From Comamonas sp. KCTC 72670 (GTDB lineage: Bacteria; Myxococcota; Myxococcia; Myxococcales; Myxococcaceae): a stretch of DNA of 64,000 nt. Below are positions 50,421 through 59,839 of this stretch, piece after piece. The translations under genes and the position numbers were made by a program. The stretch lies in assembly GCA_014656495.1 (NCBI GenBank), contig BNCN01000001.1, positions 248,001 through 312,000 of the forward strand. Reading direction: 5' to 3'. The notes under the pieces were generated by a model. It searched no databases. It was not told where the DNA came from and saw nothing but the letters and a program-made list of their open reading frames with translations. Each line of letters starts with the position of its first letter. Position 1 is the stretch's first letter.

Positions 50421-51068
50421 ATGGAGCGCAAACGCCGCAGTGCGACGGGTGAGCAGAGCCGTCGTGCCATCCTGGATGCCGCGCTGGAGTGCTTCTCCCG
50501 GCTGGGGTGGGCCGCGACGACCATCGAGGACATCCGCAAGGTCAGCGGCGCCAGCGTGGGCAGCGTCTACCACCACTTCGGTGCGAAGGAAGGCATCGCG
50601 GTGGCGCTGTACATCGACTGTCTGCGGCTCCATCAGGAGTCGCTGCGGGCGCGCCTGGAGAAGAAGCACGGCGCGGAAGACTTCGTGCGGGCGGTCGTCA
50701 CCCACCACATCGCCTGGTCCCGCGAGCACCCCGAGGCCGCGCGCTATTTGCTGCGCATGCGCCGCGAGGAAGCCGTGGCGGCGGCCGGGCCGGAAATCCA
50801 ATCCGCGACCGGAGACTTCGTCCGCGAGGGCTTCAGCCGGATGAAGGACTTCGCCCAGGCAGGCGAGCTCCTGGCCCTGCCGCCCTCGGCCTACATGCCG
50901 CTGATGCTCGGGCCCGCGCAGGAGCTGCTGCGTGGCTGGGCGGGTGGCCACGTCGAGCTCAAACCCGGCATCGAGAAGGTCTTCGCCGACGCCGCATGGC
51001 GGTGCCTCCGTCCGGACGCGCCTCCCACCACCCCAACGCAGTCACTCGTCAGGAGGAAGGGCCCATGA
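50421..51068 (+). CDS. TetR family transcriptional regulator of crotonase/hydrolase operon
   Basis: This 215-residue protein starts at ATG 50421 with a TetR helix-turn-helix in residues 14-60 (AILDAALECFSRLGWAATTI, then SVGSVYHHFGAKEGIAVAL). The C-terminal domain (65-200) is helical and of unknown ligand. No ribosome binding site is present because a perfect palindrome abuts the start codon; the transcript may be leaderless or poorly translated. The gene overlaps the next gene by ATGA, making an operon with a crotonase and an alpha/beta hydrolase. It probably represses its own operon in response to an acyl-CoA or related ligand. Confidence 0.9.
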   Translation: MERKRRSATGEQSRRAILDAALECFSRLGWAATTIEDIRKVSGASVGSVYHHFGAKEGIAVALYIDCLRLHQESLRARLEKKHGAEDFVRAVVTHHIAWSREHPEAARYLLRMRREEAVAAAGPEIQSATGDFVREGFSRMKDFAQAGELLALPPSAYMPLMLGPAQELLRGWAGGHVELKPGIEKVFADAAWRCLRPDAPPTTPTQSLVRRKGP

Positions 51069-51844
51069 GCACGCTCGTCACGGAAGAGACCGAAGGGTTC
51101 GTGCGGAAGATTGGACTGAACCGCCCCGAGAAGCGGAACGCGATGAACATCGCGTTCATCGAGCAGCTCTCGGCCGCGCTGGCGCGAGCGGAGGCCGACG
51201 AGCACGTGCGCGCCAGCGTCATCTTCGCCCATGGCCCCATGTTCACGGCGGGGCTCGACCTGATGGATGTGTTCCCCAGGCTCGGGGACGCGCAGACGCT
51301 GTTCAGCTCGGCGGGCATCGACCCGTGGGCGACGCACGGGCCCGCGAGGACCAAGCCGCTCATCATCGCGGTGCATGGCAAGTGCCTCACGCTGGGCATC
51401 GAGCTGATGCTCGCGGCCGACATCACGGTGGCCTCCGAGGACGCCACCTTCGAGCAGATTGAAATCGACCGCGGCATCTTCCCCTTCGGCGGCGGCACGG
51501 CCCGCTGGGTGCGGACCATGGGCTGGGGCAACGCGATGCAGTACCTGCTGACGGGTGACGCGCTCGACGCACGTGAAGCCCACCGGCTGGGGCTCGTGCA
51601 GCGCGTCGTCTCGAGGGAGGCGCTGATGGACACCGCGATGGGACTCGCGGCGCGCATCGCTTCGAAGGCGCCCCTCGCCATCCAGGCGACGCTGGAGAGC
51701 GCGAGGGCCGCCGTGCTCGAAGGTGAGCGTGCGGCCGCGGCGAAGCTCCTGCCCGCGATTCAGCAGCTCGCGACGACGGAGGACGCCCAGGAGGCCATCT
51801 CCGCCTTCTTCGAAAAGAGGCCCCCGACTTTCCGGGGCCGCTGA
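51065..51844 (+). CDS. Enoyl-CoA hydratase/isomerase (crotonase family)
   Basis: The 259-residue protein has the crotonase fold, with oxyanion-hole segment FTAGLDLMDVF and GKCLTLGIELMLAADITVAS. Both hydratase-type acidic residues are present: Glu113 (LGIELM) and Glu133 (FEQIEID). An enoyl-CoA hydratase or close relative is the best reading, acting in fatty-acid or branched-acid catabolism in the cytoplasm. Its ATG overlaps the TetR gene stop (ATGA), and the alpha/beta hydrolase gene follows 20 bases later. The exact substrate is not known from sequence. Confidence 0.88.
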   Translation: MSTLVTEETEGFVRKIGLNRPEKRNAMNIAFIEQLSAALARAEADEHVRASVIFAHGPMFTAGLDLMDVFPRLGDAQTLFSSAGIDPWATHGPARTKPLIIAVHGKCLTLGIELMLAADITVASEDATFEQIEIDRGIFPFGGGTARWVRTMGWGNAMQYLLTGDALDAREAHRLGLVQRVVSREALMDTAMGLAARIASKAPLAIQATLESARAAVLEGERAAAAKLLPAIQQLATTEDAQEAISAFFEKRPPTFRGR

Positions 51845-51864
51845 CCGGGACGCGGGCTTCACCC

Positions 51865-52773
51865 ATGCCATTGCAAACCGAGTTCCTACGCGGAGACGCC
51901 ACCGCGCTGTCCGCGTCGGATGGCTTCTCCCTCGGCGCCACCCGTTTCGCGGCCACGGCGCCTCTTCGCGGGCGCATCCTCGTCGCGGGCGCGACCGCCG
52001 TGCCGCAGACCTTCTATGCACGCTTCGCGGCGCATGCGGCCCAGGGTGGCTTCGAGACGCTGACCTTCGACTACCGAGGCATCGGCCGCTCGAAGTCCAC
52101 GCCCCTCGTGGGCTTCCAGGCGTCGTTCCTCGACTGGGCGAGGCTCGACCTGGCCGCCGCGGTCGAAGCAATCCCGGACGACGGCCTCCCGCTCTTCGTC
52201 GTCGCGCATTCGTTCGGAGGCCATGCGCTGGGGCTCATCCCCAACCACCACCGCATCGCGGGCTGCCAGGTGTTCGGCGCAGGCGCGGGGTGGCACGGAT
52301 GGATGCCCCCTTTGGAGCGCGCCCGGGTCTGGATGCTCTGGAACGTCGTGCTCCCGCCCATCGTTCGCTGGAAGGGATACCTGCCGTGGAGTCTGCTCGG
52401 CATGGGAGAAGACCTGCCGCTCGACGTGTACCGGCAGTGGCGCCGCTGGTGCCAGTTCCCCCGCTACTTCCTCGACGACCCGGCCGCGCCGGAGCTGGCG
52501 CGGCAGTGCGCCCAGGTTCGAGTCCCCATCGTCGCCGTCAACGCCCTGGACGATGCGTGGGCCCCGCCGAGCTCCCGCGACGCGTTCCTGCTGAACGCCT
52601 ACCCTCGAGCCACCATCGAGCGCGTGAACATCGACCCGCGCGAGCTGGGTCCCATCGGGCATGTGGGGTACTTCCGGAACAAGGCCCTCCCGCTCTGGGA
52701 CCGGGCCCTGGCGTGGTTCTCCGAGCGAGGGCCTGGAGCCGCGGCGTTTTCACCCATGCACGCGCGCATTTAG
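51865..52773 (+). CDS. Alpha/beta hydrolase
   Basis: The protein is 302 residues. It has the alpha/beta-hydrolase core: an early GATAVPQTFY loop, FDYRGIGRS, the nucleophile elbow AHSFGG (Ser116) and a later Asp in NALDDAW. A His near GPIGHVGYF is the likely third triad member. The motif AHSFGG (first Gly replaced by Ala) is seen in several esterase-type hydrolases. No signal peptide is visible, so it acts in the cytoplasm. It closes an apparent TetR-crotonase-hydrolase operon, so a role in processing an acyl ester or thioester of that pathway is plausible. Confidence 0.85.
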   Translation: MPLQTEFLRGDATALSASDGFSLGATRFAATAPLRGRILVAGATAVPQTFYARFAAHAAQGGFETLTFDYRGIGRSKSTPLVGFQASFLDWARLDLAAAVEAIPDDGLPLFVVAHSFGGHALGLIPNHHRIAGCQVFGAGAGWHGWMPPLERARVWMLWNVVLPPIVRWKGYLPWSLLGMGEDLPLDVYRQWRRWCQFPRYFLDDPAAPELARQCAQVRVPIVAVNALDDAWAPPSSRDAFLLNAYPRATIERVNIDPRELGPIGHVGYFRNKALPLWDRALAWFSERGPGAAAFSPMHARI

Positions 52774-52783
52774 ACTCTCGGGG

Positions 52784-53332
52784 ATGAAGCCACGCGAGAG
52801 CCCCGCGGCCCTTCTGATTGTTGGCACCCTCGTGGCCGCGCTCGGGCTGAGCACGACGCTCGGCATGATGAAGCCACGACCGGCCGAGGTGGCCGACACG
52901 TCCCAGGCCACCCACGACGCGGGCGACGTCAGTCCCCGGCCCTGGCCCATTCCGCCCATCCCCCTGGCCATCCTCGCCCTCGGTTTCCTCGGCATCGGCG
53001 TGGGGATGATGTGGCACGGCTTCCGGAACCTCCGAACGAACCGAGGCCTGTTGTCGGAGGGAGTCGCGGTCATCGGGCGCGTCGTCCGCATCGAGCACAA
53101 GCAACACCGGAACGGAGGCGTCTTCATCACCTATCAGTTCGCGGACGAGCACGGCACCGTGCACAAAGGCATCCACAAGGTGTCCGCGTTCGGGGATGCC
53201 CTCCTCCACGCCGAGGTGGGGCAGGATGTCACGGTGCTCTACGACGCATGGGCGCCCACCACGCACATGCTCGACGTGAACAACGTGCGCCCCGTGGACG
53301 CCCCGCGCCGTCGCCGGCCCGAGACGTCCTGA
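52784..53332 (+). CDS. DUF3592-type membrane protein
   Basis: This 182-residue protein has two hydrophobic helices: one at the N-terminus (about 9-28, LLIVGTLVAALGLSTTLGMM) and one at about 58-78 (IPLAILALGFLGIGVGMMW). The C-terminal soluble part, about 85 residues, has GRVVRIEHKQHRNGGVFITYQF and VGQDVTVLYD, the pattern of DUF3592 beta-sandwich domains. It is an inner-membrane protein with unknown role. It starts ten bases after the hydrolase stop and may share the TetR-controlled transcript. The family match is moderate. Confidence 0.75.
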   Translation: MKPRESPAALLIVGTLVAALGLSTTLGMMKPRPAEVADTSQATHDAGDVSPRPWPIPPIPLAILALGFLGIGVGMMWHGFRNLRTNRGLLSEGVAVIGRVVRIEHKQHRNGGVFITYQFADEHGTVHKGIHKVSAFGDALLHAEVGQDVTVLYDAWAPTTHMLDVNNVRPVDAPRRRRPETS

Positions 53333-53344
53333 CTCCGGCGGGGC

Positions 53345-54637
53345 TCAGACCTGCTCGGCGCGCAGCTTCACCGGGTGCTCCTCGAGCCACGCCTGGCAGC
53401 GCTCGATGCGCGCGGCTGCGGCCGGCAGGCCCATGCTCAGCAAGAGCGCGCGGTAGGGCTCGAAGGCCTCCGGCGTCCACGCGGTGAGCGCCTTGAGGTC
53501 GGCCAGCGCCACCATCTCCTCGGCCGAGCGCCCTTCGGCTTCCTTCCGCGCCGTGAGCAGCGCGGCGAGCGTCATCCGGGCGGGCTCCGCCTCGAAGGCG
53601 ATGGCGGCGTCCACGTACGCCGTCTGGGCGGCTTCATCCGCCGCGTCCTTCGCCTTCTCACGCAGCCGGTCGAGCAAGCCCGCGAGGAAGTCGTCATCGA
53701 GCGCGCCCTTCACCGCCCGCATCAGCGCCGTCACCGCGTCGCGGCGCACCGAGGGCTCCGTGCCCGCGGGCAGGTTCTTCAGCGCCTGCATCGGCTCCCA
53801 GAGCGCGCAGGTGAGCCACAGCTCCTCCTCGGGAGAGAAGACGGCCGGCGACGTCGAGGCCCGCAGCCACGCTTCCACGCGGGCGGCCCGCTCCTTGGCC
53901 TCACGCGCGATGCGCTCGGCCAGCGCCGGGTCCTCCTGCACGTACTTGAGCAGCGCGGCCACGTCACCGCCCCGGGCCTGCTGGAGGGCCTCCTTCGCCT
54001 CGTCGGAGAGGGAGTCCTCCTCCAGTCCCTTCACGAGCGTCTCGTACTTCTGGGACAGCTCCTTGTGCCGGGAGCTCCACTCGCGGAACTGCACGTCGAA
54101 GACGACGTCCAGCACGGGGATGTCCTCCGGCCGGGCCTTGCCCATCCGCTTCGACGCGGACGCCAGCAGCGCGCCCACGCCAATGGCCCTCCGGTCCTCG
54201 GCGGACAGTCCTGGCGTGGACATCTTCGCCATCAGCGCGGCGCCCAGCGACGCCAGGAAGGCCGGCGTCCCCAACTCGCGGACCGTCCCCACCAGCAGCT
54301 CACGCCGGGCGGTGGAGGCGTCCTGGTCCGCGTTCTCCGACAGCCGGGCCAGCTCCTTGCCCACGTGCTCGGAGAAGGCCTTCACGTCGAAGCGCAGGCC
54401 GGGCACGGGGCCCCAGTCCGTCAGCAGGTCCGCCAGCCGCTCCAGGGCGCCGGACAGCTTGGACACGTCGGGGTCACCCAGCACTTCCATGGCCGCCTCC
54501 AGGTCGGCCCGCAGGGGCGCGGCTGGGGCGGCGGGCGGCGCGGCGCGGGCCCGGTCCTCGGTGGCATGGCAGACCTTGTACTTCTTGCCACTGCCACAGG
54601 GACACGGGTCGTTACGGCCGGGCTTCTTCGAGCTCAA
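53345..54637 (-). CDS. SEC-C motif protein with long helical body
   Basis: I start at TTG 54637 (GAGG just upstream), which places the SEC-C zinc motif at the N-terminus: CPCGSGKKYKVCH with Cys12, Cys14, Cys23 and His24. After a Pro/Ala-rich spacer, the remaining roughly 380 residues are charged and helical (many EAL, RELL, KEAL runs) with no named domain. SEC-C motifs bind zinc and occur at the tail of SecA and in many unrelated small proteins, so a SecA role is not implied. It is cytoplasmic. It is convergent with the DUF3592 gene. No clear function. Confidence 0.8.
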   Translation of the reverse strand: MSSKKPGRNDPCPCGSGKKYKVCHATEDRARAAPPAAPAAPLRADLEAAMEVLGDPDVSKLSGALERLADLLTDWGPVPGLRFDVKAFSEHVGKELARLSENADQDASTARRELLVGTVRELGTPAFLASLGAALMAKMSTPGLSAEDRRAIGVGALLASASKRMGKARPEDIPVLDVVFDVQFREWSSRHKELSQKYETLVKGLEEDSLSDEAKEALQQARGGDVAALLKYVQEDPALAERIAREAKERAARVEAWLRASTSPAVFSPEEELWLTCALWEPMQALKNLPAGTEPSVRRDAVTALMRAVKGALDDDFLAGLLDRLREKAKDAADEAAQTAYVDAAIAFEAEPARMTLAALLTARKEAEGRSAEEMVALADLKALTAWTPEAFEPYRALLLSMGLPAAAARIERCQAWLEEHPVKLRAEQV

Positions 54638-54871
54638 GGGCACCTCAGGGTGACGCGCGGGGACAGGGAGCGTCCACGACGCCACTAGGAGTAGGCATCC
54701 CCTTGGGCGCGAATCAAGCAGCGCCTGCGTCGGAGGTCGCGTGCCGCCCTCCTGCCCCCCGCGCTGCACCCGGGAAGAAGGGCCACTTCGGAGGCCCTGA
54801 TGGGCAGTCTCTCAGGGTAAAGATCCTCTCATTGTCCGCGTTCGCCCGTTGGGCAGGCACAGGAGTGTGAA

Positions 54872-55945
54872 TCAATCCCCGCTGGCGTCGAAGGCGGCGC
54901 GCTCCGCGTCGGTGAGCGCCAGCGGCTGCGCACGGCCACTCTCCTGCGCCTTGATGCCCGCCTCCAACACGGCCTGCACCGCCACGGCTTGAATGGGCGT
55001 CACGGGGTTGCGCGCCCCCCCGTTCAGGGCATCCCGGATGCCCGCGTAGTACTGCCGGTAGTCGCCCGCCGAAGCGACGGTGGGCGAGCCCTCTTGTGCG
55101 GGTGACGAAGCCCCGTGCCAAGCGAGACCTTCCGGCGGGCCCCCCATCACCAGCCGGGGCACCTGCTGATCGCGGCCCACCGTGAGCCACGAGCCCCGCG
55201 AGCCATGCACGGCGAAGCGAGGCGTCATCGCCGCGATGACCATGGAGGCCTGGAGCACCACCTGCCGCCTCGGGTAGGCCAGCGTGTACTGGAACCAGTC
55301 ATCCACGAAGGCGCCCTCTCGCAGCGCCGCGCGCGTGCCGGACACCGACTCCGGCAATCCAAACAGGTCCAGCGCCTGGTCGACGAGGTGCGGCCCCAGG
55401 TCGAACCACACGCCCGCGCCAGGAACCCCCTGCTCCCGCCACTGCGCGCGGACCTCGGGACGGAACCGGTCGAAGCGCGACTCGACATGCGCGACGTGGC
55501 CCAGGGTGCCTTCCGCCAGCAACGCCTTCAGCGCCTGGAAATCTGTGTCCCAGCGCCGGTTGTGGAACACCGAGAGGAGCAGGCCCCGGGACTCCGCCAG
55601 GGAGCGCAGCGCGCGGGCTTCGGCCAGGGTAATGGTGAACGGCTTGTCCACGACGACGTGCTTCCCCGCCTTGAGCGCGGCCTCCGCCAGCGGCGCGTGC
55701 AGGTCATTCGCCGTGGCGATGACGACCAGGTCGACGTCAGGGTGCGTCGCCCCGGCCTCATGCGAGGTGCAGAGGGTGACGTGCGGCAGCGTGGAGCGCA
55801 CGGCCTCTTCCTGCCGTGAGGCCACGACCTGGAGCACCAGTCCTTCCACACCTTGAATCAGCGGCGTGTGGATGTGCCTGCCCGCGATGCCGTAGCCCAG
55901 CAAGGCCACTCGGAGGGGTGCGTGTCCAGGAGAGGAATAGGCCAT
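54872..55945 (-). CDS. Gfo/Idh/MocA family oxidoreductase
   Basis: The ATG at 55945 gives 357 residues, normal for the family. The Rossmann motif GYGIAGRHIHTPLI binds NAD(P), and VVVDKPF contains the conserved Lys-Pro of the family. Catalytic-region marks are VFHNRRWDTDFQALKAL and WFDLGPHLVDQAL, where the His in GPHLVDQ is the likely proton donor. Typical substrates are sugars and sugar acids or their derivatives, which cannot be narrowed here. Its length and clean start support a functional enzyme. It lies downstream of the act operon terminator and appears to be a separate transcript. Confidence 0.88.
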   Translation of the reverse strand: MAYSSPGHAPLRVALLGYGIAGRHIHTPLIQGVEGLVLQVVASRQEEAVRSTLPHVTLCTSHEAGATHPDVDLVVIATANDLHAPLAEAALKAGKHVVVDKPFTITLAEARALRSLAESRGLLLSVFHNRRWDTDFQALKALLAEGTLGHVAHVESRFDRFRPEVRAQWREQGVPGAGVWFDLGPHLVDQALDLFGLPESVSGTRAALREGAFVDDWFQYTLAYPRRQVVLQASMVIAAMTPRFAVHGSRGSWLTVGRDQQVPRLVMGGPPEGLAWHGASSPAQEGSPTVASAGDYRQYYAGIRDALNGGARNPVTPIQAVAVQAVLEAGIKAQESGRAQPLALTDAERAAFDASGD

Positions 55946-55974
55946 GCGACACCCTACCCTCTGCGCAGGAAAGG

Positions 55975-56010
55975 GCAACGCCGCCCGTCGAGGAGGACGG
56001 ACGGCGTCGC
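55975..56010 (-). terminator. Hairpin after the act operon
   Basis: On the minus strand the RNA folds GCGACGCCGUCC against GGGCGGCGUUGC with 12 pairs (two G-U wobbles) and a 12-base loop, followed by a short CCUUUCC stretch. It lies 70 bases beyond the actF stop. It is a likely terminator for the operon, leaving the oxidoreductase gene separate. Confidence 0.6.
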
Positions 56011-56080
56011 GTTGGGGAGCGGGCTTCCGGGGAGGCCCCGCCATCGAGGCATCCACCGCTCCCTTTTCTTCAAACCCAGC

Positions 56081-57277
56081 TCAGGTGTGGTGGTGCAGAC
56101 TCTCCACCAGGTACGGGTCACCCACCGGCACCATCGGAGTCGAGCGCACCGTCCGCGTCACGGCCAGCGTGAAGAGCGCCGCCATGCCCACGAAGCCCGC
56201 GAGCTCGAACACGCCCAGGGCCACGCCGTCGGGCTGCCCCCCCGGCGCCACCATCAGGTACACGTCCAGCCAGCGCCCCACCAGGAGGATGGCCGCTACG
56301 CGCAGCAGGTGCGACGGATTGCGCTTCGCGGGCCGAGGCAGCAGCAGCACGAAGGGCAGCGCCCAGTTGAGGACGATGTTCGCGTAGAAGGCCACCGCCC
56401 ACGTGCCGTGCGTCCGGGTGACGAAGTAGACGGTCTCCTCCGGGATGTTCGCGTACCAGATGAGCAGGTATTGCGAGAACCACAGGTAGGCCCACAGCGT
56501 GGCGAAGGCAAACATCAGCTTGCCCAGGTCGTGCAGGTGGCTGGTGTTGAGCTGCGGCAGCGCGCCCGCGCGGTGGAGCAGAATCGCCGCGACCGTCATC
56601 GCCGACACCGTGGAGCTGAGCAGGCCCGCGAAGTTGTAGAGCGCGTAGATGGTGCTGAACCAGTGCGGCTCCAGGGTCATCAGCCAATCGAACGCGGCCA
56701 GGCAGAAGGTCAGCGCGAAGACCACCAGGAACAGCGCGGACACCTTCACGTTGCGCCCCGCCAGCTCCGGCGAGCGCTCCGCGTCCTGCCGCAGCGAGAT
56801 GCGCCGCAGCATCCACGTGAAGCCCGTCCACAGCGCCAGCATCACCACCATGCGCGCCGCGAAGAAGGGCACGTTGAGGAACGCGGCCTTCTCGTGCAGC
56901 AGGTGGTCCGTCTCCATCACGCCCGGCTTCGCCCACGGATACAGCGAGGCCACGAAGGGAAGCAGCGCCAGGATGGACACCGCGCCCCAGGGCACATAGG
57001 CCGCGAAGGCCTCGGGGACGCGCTTGAACACCGTGAACCAGCCCGCGTTGGCCACGTACATCAGCGCGAGGAACACCGCGCCTCCCAGGCCCAGACAGAG
57101 GAAGTAGAAGCCGCTGGTGAGCAGGCTTGCCAGGGCGCGCTCCCGGGCGATGGCCAGCCCCGCCACCAGGATGCCCAGGCCCACGCCAGCCAGCACCTGC
57201 GCCGCGCGGTGCACGGCGGGAGGAACCTCGAAGCCGCTCGTCGAAACAACGGCCTCCTCATGCGTCTCAGCGCTCAT
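56081..57277 (-). CDS. actF: Alternative complex III subunit F (ActF)
   Basis: The ATG at 57277 overlaps the actE stop (ATGA) and gives 398 residues. About ten membrane helices are predicted. The arrangement and sequence (for example AAFLNVPFFAARMVVMLALW, WLMTLEPHWFSTIY, LWFSQYLLIWYANIPEET) match ActF, the shorter NrfD-like quinone-site-like subunit of alternative complex III. ActF is homologous to ActC but lacks some of its residues. The complex oxidises quinol and reduces cytochrome c in the inner membrane. It is the last gene of the operon, followed by a terminator-like hairpin. Confidence 0.9.
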   Translation of the reverse strand: MSAETHEEAVVSTSGFEVPPAVHRAAQVLAGVGLGILVAGLAIARERALASLLTSGFYFLCLGLGGAVFLALMYVANAGWFTVFKRVPEAFAAYVPWGAVSILALLPFVASLYPWAKPGVMETDHLLHEKAAFLNVPFFAARMVVMLALWTGFTWMLRRISLRQDAERSPELAGRNVKVSALFLVVFALTFCLAAFDWLMTLEPHWFSTIYALYNFAGLLSSTVSAMTVAAILLHRAGALPQLNTSHLHDLGKLMFAFATLWAYLWFSQYLLIWYANIPEETVYFVTRTHGTWAVAFYANIVLNWALPFVLLLPRPAKRNPSHLLRVAAILLVGRWLDVYLMVAPGGQPDGVALGVFELAGFVGMAALFTLAVTRTVRSTPMVPVGDPYLVESLHHHT

Positions 57278-57843
57278 GGCACGTCCTTCCGCGCCGTCCG
57301 CGCGGGGTCCTGCAAGGTCCGGACGTAGTGGACGATCTTCCACCGGTCCTCCGGAGCCACCTGCGAGCCGTGGGCCGGCATCAGCCCCTGCCCGTGGGTG
57401 ATGATGTGAAACACCTGCCCGTCCGGGAGCTGCTTCGCGCGCTCCCCCAGCAGCGAGGGCGGCATGGGGAAGCGCGCCGTGACGAGCCCGTCTCCCAGCC
57501 CCTCCGGGCCGTGACACGGACCGCAGTAGCGCGAGAACGCCACCTTCCCCCGGGCCAGGACCTCCGGCGACGCGGGATAGGGGTTCTGGACCTCTCGCCC
57601 CGCCCGCACGGCCTCCTCCGGCCCCGCGGCCAGGTGCAGCGGCTGGTGCCCCCGCGGCACCGTGCCCTTCACTGGCGCCAGCAGCGTCTTGCCGTCCACG
57701 GTGACGGGGTTCGCCGCGAAGGTGTCGTACGGCACGGAGGACACCATGTCCGGTGCGTACTCGAAGTTGGGCCGCGTCTCGTCCTGCTCGCAGCCCGCGA
57801 CGCTCAGACACAGAAACGCCACGCCCAGGTGGAGCCTTCTCAC
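57274..57843 (-). CDS. actE: Alternative complex III cytochrome c subunit ActE
   Basis: This 189-residue lipoprotein has the lipobox SVAGC (Cys18). One c-type haem site, CGPCH, lies in the C-terminal half, and the Met ligand is probably in GQGLMPAHGSQVA. The N-terminal mature part PNFEYAPDMVSSVPYDTF is typical of ActE of alternative complex III. It is a periplasmic, lipid-anchored monohaem cytochrome that passes electrons on from the pentahaem ActA. Its start overlaps the actD stop and its stop overlaps the actF start, both ATGA. The call is secure. Confidence 0.93.
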   Translation of the reverse strand: MRRLHLGVAFLCLSVAGCEQDETRPNFEYAPDMVSSVPYDTFAANPVTVDGKTLLAPVKGTVPRGHQPLHLAAGPEEAVRAGREVQNPYPASPEVLARGKVAFSRYCGPCHGPEGLGDGLVTARFPMPPSLLGERAKQLPDGQVFHIITHGQGLMPAHGSQVAPEDRWKIVHYVRTLQDPARTARKDVP

Positions 57844-58364
57844 GACGCCACCTCCTCCAGCAGGTCCGTCGCCACCGCGCCGTGGCGGCGCATCAGGTCC
57901 TCGGCCGCGTCCAGCTCGGACGGGGCCTCGCGCGGGGCCACCGCGATGGCGAACCGGTCATCCGTGACGCGCGGCAACACCGAGCGCCGGCTCCCCGGGA
58001 AGAGCTTCGCGCGCAGCAGGAAGGCCGCCACCGTGGACAGCGCGGCGAACAGCACCGTGAGTTCGAAGGACACCGGGATGAACGCGGGGAACGAGTTGAA
58101 GGGCTTGCCGCCCACGTTGAGCGGCCAGCTCACCACGCTGGTGTAGAGCTGGAGCGACAGCGCCAGCGTGCACCCCAGCAGCCCGCCGCCGAAGCACACC
58201 CACGTGAGGCGGCTGGGCTTCAGGCCCATGGCGTCATCCAGGCCGTGCACCGCGTATGGCGTGTACACGTCGTGGAGCACGAAGCCCGCCTCGCGCACCG
58301 CCCGGGTGGCGTCCAGCACCTGCGCCTCACTGTCGAAGTAGCCGATGAGAACCGGGGCGCTCAT
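57840..58364 (-). CDS. actD: Alternative complex III subunit ActD (DUF3341)
   Basis: The 174-residue protein matches DUF3341. It begins [20 protein letters not shown], continues [18 protein letters not shown] and has two membrane helices (about 58-76 and 98-118). It ends with an acidic cytoplasmic tail. ActD is a small integral subunit of alternative complex III with a cytoplasmic domain and no cofactor of its own. ATGA overlaps link it to both actC and actE. Length and motifs are normal. Its role in assembly or stability of the complex is not known in detail. Confidence 0.93.
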   Translation of the reverse strand: MSAPVLIGYFDSEAQVLDATRAVREAGFVLHDVYTPYAVHGLDDAMGLKPSRLTWVCFGGGLLGCTLALSLQLYTSVVSWPLNVGGKPFNSFPAFIPVSFELTVLFAALSTVAAFLLRAKLFPGSRRSVLPRVTDDRFAIAVAPREAPSELDAAEDLMRRHGAVATDLLEEVAS

Positions 58365-59839
58365 ACGGGTGCGTCCTTTCGGGTGGCGATGGCCAGGGGC
58401 ACCGCCGCGACGGGCCGGTGAGCCACGGGGTGCGGCTCCTCGGCGACAGGCTTCGCGGGCGGGTGCTGCGGCGCTTCATGCCCGTCACGAGCGAAGCCCA
58501 GCACGCTCTTCACCTCGCCGATGGAGATGATGGGCAGCACGCGGACGAAGAGCAGGAACAGCGTGAAGAAGAGGCCGAAGGTCCCGATGAAGGTGCCCAC
58601 CTCCACCATCGTCGGCGTGTACATGGCCCAGCTCGACGGCAGGAAGTCGCGGTGGAGGCTGGTGACGATGATGACGAAGCGCTCGAACCACATGCCCACG
58701 TTGATGACCAGCGACAGGGCGAAGATGGCCGCGGGCGAGGTGCGGATCTTCTTGAACCAGAAGAGGTGCGGCGACACCACGTTGCACGTCACCATGATCC
58801 AGTAAGCCCAGGCGTAGGGGCCGAAGGCGCGGTTCATGAAGGCGAAGCGCTCGTAGGGGTTGCCCGAGTACCAGGCGATGAAGAACTCCGTCGCGTACGC
58901 CAGCGACACCAGGCCGCCCGTGACGATGATGATCTTCGTCATGTTCTCCAGGTGGCGCAGCGTGATGAGGTGCTCGTAGCCCAGCACCACGCGGGTGATG
59001 ATCATCAGCGTCAGCACCATGGCGAAGCCGCTGAACACCGCGCCCGCGACGAAGTACGGCGGGAAGATGGTGGTGTGCCAGCCGGGGATGACCGACGTGG
59101 CGAAGTCCATGGAGACGATGGTGTGCACGCTGAGCACCAGCGGCGTGGCCAGCCCCGCGAGCAGCAGGTACACCGTCTCGTAGCGGCTCCACGTCCGGTG
59201 CGAGCCCGTCCACCCCAGCGACATCACCTTGAAGACGGCCTTGCGGAGGCCCGCCTTCGCCCTGTCACGCACCGTGGCCAGGTCCGGAATCAGGCCCACG
59301 TACCAGAACACCGCCGACACGGTGAAGTACGTGGAGATGGCGAACACGTCCCACAGGAGCGGCGAGCGGAAGTTCACCCACAGGCTGCCGCGGTCGTTCG
59401 GATACGGCATCACCCAGAAGGCCAGCCAGGGCCGGCCCATGTGGATGACGGGGAAGAGCGCCGCGCACATCACGGCGAACAGCGTCATCGCCTCCGCCGC
59501 GCGGTTGATGCTGGTGCGCCACTTCTGCCGGAAGAGGAAGAGGATGGCGGAGATGAGCGTGCCCGCGTGGCCAATGCCCACCCAGAACACGAAGTTGGTG
59601 ATGTCGAAGGCCCAGCCAATCGTCTTGTTGAGCCCCCACACGCCGATGCCCGTGGCCACCTGGTAGCCGACGATGCCGGCGCCCGTGCCCAGCACGGCCA
59701 CCGCGATGCCGAAGGCCACCCACCACTTCCACGTGGGAGGCCGCTCCATGGGAGCGCAGATTTCCTCGGTGAGCTGGCCCAGGGTGCGCGGCTCGGTGAC
59801 GAGCGGCTCGCGCAGCGAGGACAGATGTTGGTGGCTCAT
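58361..59839 (-). CDS. actC: Alternative complex III quinol-oxidising subunit ActC (NrfD/PsrC type)
   Basis: The 492-residue protein has about ten membrane helices and matches NrfD/PsrC-type subunits. Recognisable segments are [55 protein letters not shown] and [11 protein letters not shown]. ActC is thought to hold the quinol-binding site and a proton path of the complex, in the inner membrane. Its start overlaps the actB stop (ATGA), and its stop overlaps actD in the same way. The C-terminal tail (about 50 residues) is rich in His, Pro and Glu. The call is secure. Confidence 0.95.
   Translation of the reverse strand: MSHQHLSSLREPLVTEPRTLGQLTEEICAPMERPPTWKWWVAFGIAVAVLGTGAGIVGYQVATGIGVWGLNKTIGWAFDITNFVFWVGIGHAGTLISAILFLFRQKWRTSINRAAEAMTLFAVMCAALFPVIHMGRPWLAFWVMPYPNDRGSLWVNFRSPLLWDVFAISTYFTVSAVFWYVGLIPDLATVRDRAKAGLRKAVFKVMSLGWTGSHRTWSRYETVYLLLAGLATPLVLSVHTIVSMDFATSVIPGWHTTIFPPYFVAGAVFSGFAMVLTLMIITRVVLGYEHLITLRHLENMTKIIIVTGGLVSLAYATEFFIAWYSGNPYERFAFMNRAFGPYAWAYWIMVTCNVVSPHLFWFKKIRTSPAAIFALSLVINVGMWFERFVIIVTSLHRDFLPSSWAMYTPTMVEVGTFIGTFGLFFTLFLLFVRVLPIISIGEVKSVLGFARDGHEAPQHPPAKPVAEEPHPVAHRPVAAVPLAIATRKDAPV

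Noticed and set aside
53345-54637. A SecA-related protein
   Set aside because: Only the short zinc SEC-C motif is shared; the rest has no SecA ATPase motifs.
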